Both the position numbers and the translations under genes were made by a program. From the NCBI GenBank assembly GCA_023435725.1, contig JAEYRD010000095.1:1-22002 (forward strand): a stretch of DNA of 22,002 nucleotides, given 5' to 3'. Source of the stretch: Pseudomonadota bacterium (lineage in GTDB: Bacteria > Pseudomonadota > Alphaproteobacteria > Rhizobiales > Xanthobacteraceae). Shown here piece after piece: positions 21,280-22,002 of the stretch (position 1 is its first letter; each line of letters begins with the position of its first letter). Under the pieces are notes generated by a model, which saw only the letters and a list, made by a program, of their open reading frames with translations, searched no databases and was not told the origin of the DNA.

Positions 21280-22002
21280 GGCCCGCCGCTCTCCTGCCGC
21301 GCTCGAGGTCCGAGGGCTCGACGTCTATTACGGCCATTCGCATGCGCTGCAGGGCGTCGACCTCTCACTCGACGCCGGCGTGTTCTCCGTCGTCGGCCGC
21401 AACGGCATGGGCAAGACCACGCTGTGCAAGGCCATCATGGGCCTCGTGCCGGTGAGCGGCGGTTCTATCCGCGTGCGCGGCGAGGATGTCACGCGATGGC
21501 CGCCGGCCCATATCGCGCGGCTCGGCGTCGGCTATGTCCCTCAGGGACGCCGTCTCTGGCGCTCGCTCAGCGTCGATGAGCATCTGCGGCTCGCCGGCGG
21601 CCTGCGTTCGGGCGCCTGGACCGTCGAGCGCATCTACGACACCTTTCCGCGGCTCGCCGAACGCAAGGATCATGGCGGCGGCCAGTTGTCCGGCGGCGAG
21701 CAGCAGATGCTCGCGATTTCGCGCGCGTTGCTCACGAACCCACACCTTCTGATCATGGACGAACCGACCGAGGGGCTCGCGCCCGTCATCGTCTCCCAGG
21801 TCGAGGAAATGCTGCTGCAACTCGGTGAGGACGGCGACATGTCCGTGCTCGTCATTGAGCAGAACATCGGCGTCGCAACCGCGGTCTCGCGCAAAGTCGC
21901 GATCATGGTCAATGGCCGTATCAACCGCATCATCGACTCGGTACGGCTGTCCGCCGACCGCGAGCTGCAACAGCGGCTGCTCGGCGTCGGTCTTCACGCC
22001 GA
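21272..22002 (+). CDS. ABC transporter ATP-binding protein, LivF family (C-terminus cut by window)
   Basis: 243 residues are visible and the stop lies outside; nearly the whole protein is present, since LivF proteins have about 235-255 residues. Walker A is GRNGMGKT at 42-49, the Q-loop Gln is at 91 (VPQGRRLW), the signature is LSGGEQQ at 139-145, and Walker B is LLIMDEP at 159-165 with Glu164. In the H-loop the histidine is replaced by Gln197 (IEQNIG), which is normal for LivF. GGAGG lies 6 nt before the ATG, which is inside the end of the LivG-type gene. It forms the ATPase heterodimer with that protein. Any catabolic gene for the transported compound should lie just to the right of the window. 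Confidence 0.94.
   Translation, partial: MNEARRSPAALEVRGLDVYYGHSHALQGVDLSLDAGVFSVVGRNGMGKTTLCKAIMGLVPVSGGSIRVRGEDVTRWPPAHIARLGVGYVPQGRRLWRSLSVDEHLRLAGGLRSGAWTVERIYDTFPRLAERKDHGGGQLSGGEQQMLAISRALLTNPHLLIMDEPTEGLAPVIVSQVEEMLLQLGEDGDMSVLVIEQNIGVATAVSRKVAIMVNGRINRIIDSVRLSADRELQQRLLGVGLHA

Noticed and set aside
15982..22002. Assignment of the transporter to urea or short-chain amides
   Set aside because: Gene order differs from urtABCDE by the AraC gene, and no urease, amidase or nitrilase gene is in view; the binding-protein sequence alone does not settle the ligand.
1..22002. tRNA, rRNA, CRISPR arrays, transposases or prophage genes
   Set aside because: None seen on reading both strands; no regularly spaced repeats and no recognisable mobile-element proteins.

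Overview
The window is GC-rich alphaproteobacterial DNA, most likely from Bradyrhizobium or a close relative in the Nitrobacteraceae. The reasons are the codon use, an intergenic palindrome of the bradyrhizobial type, and a formate dehydrogenase (FDH) accessory gene set that I know from those genomes. No rRNA, tRNA, CRISPR array, transposase or phage gene is visible. This is a normal chromosomal segment and not a mobile island.

Left edge (1-1154): the start of a class III nucleotide cyclase on the minus strand, about 0.6 kb with no convincing gene, and a 40-residue single-pass membrane peptide on the plus strand.

Main block (1172-10387, all minus strand): a complete respiratory FDH locus, transcribed from right to left. 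A biotin/lipoate-ligase-like protein comes first, then DUF6505, DUF6352, DUF3305 and DUF3306. These five genes are joined by four 4-nt stop/start overlaps. After a 133-bp gap come a TorD-type chaperone with an extra N-terminal YdaS-like helix-turn-helix, a 69-residue Tat-signal peptide, the Tat-exported molybdopterin catalytic subunit (a cysteine enzyme, not selenocysteine), the four-cluster iron-sulfur subunit and the cytochrome b subunit. Formate would be oxidised on the periplasmic side and electrons passed to quinone. The upstream genes look like a dedicated assembly, insertion or regulation kit. A divergent plus-strand gene (10437-12509) encodes a large cytoplasmic-looking multi-[4Fe-4S] protein that probably belongs to the same system.

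Middle (12510-15534): a secreted WD40 beta-propeller/cytochrome c fusion, two small membrane or secreted proteins, and an HxlR-type regulator with two matching operator-like sites. This stretch is rich in short palindromes: a 22-bp palindrome at the start codon of the cytochrome gene, an FNR/FixK-like box, a perfect CRP-type core, and tandem 10-mers one helical turn apart.

Right end (15535-22002, plus strand): after a 447-bp gene-poor gap, a branched-chain-amino-acid-type (HAAT family) ABC transporter. The order is binding protein, AraC regulator, two permeases and two ATPases, the last cut by the window edge. A long stem-loop separates the binding protein from the AraC gene, and a bradyrhizobial-type palindrome separates AraC from the permeases. 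The substrate cannot be read from the sequence.
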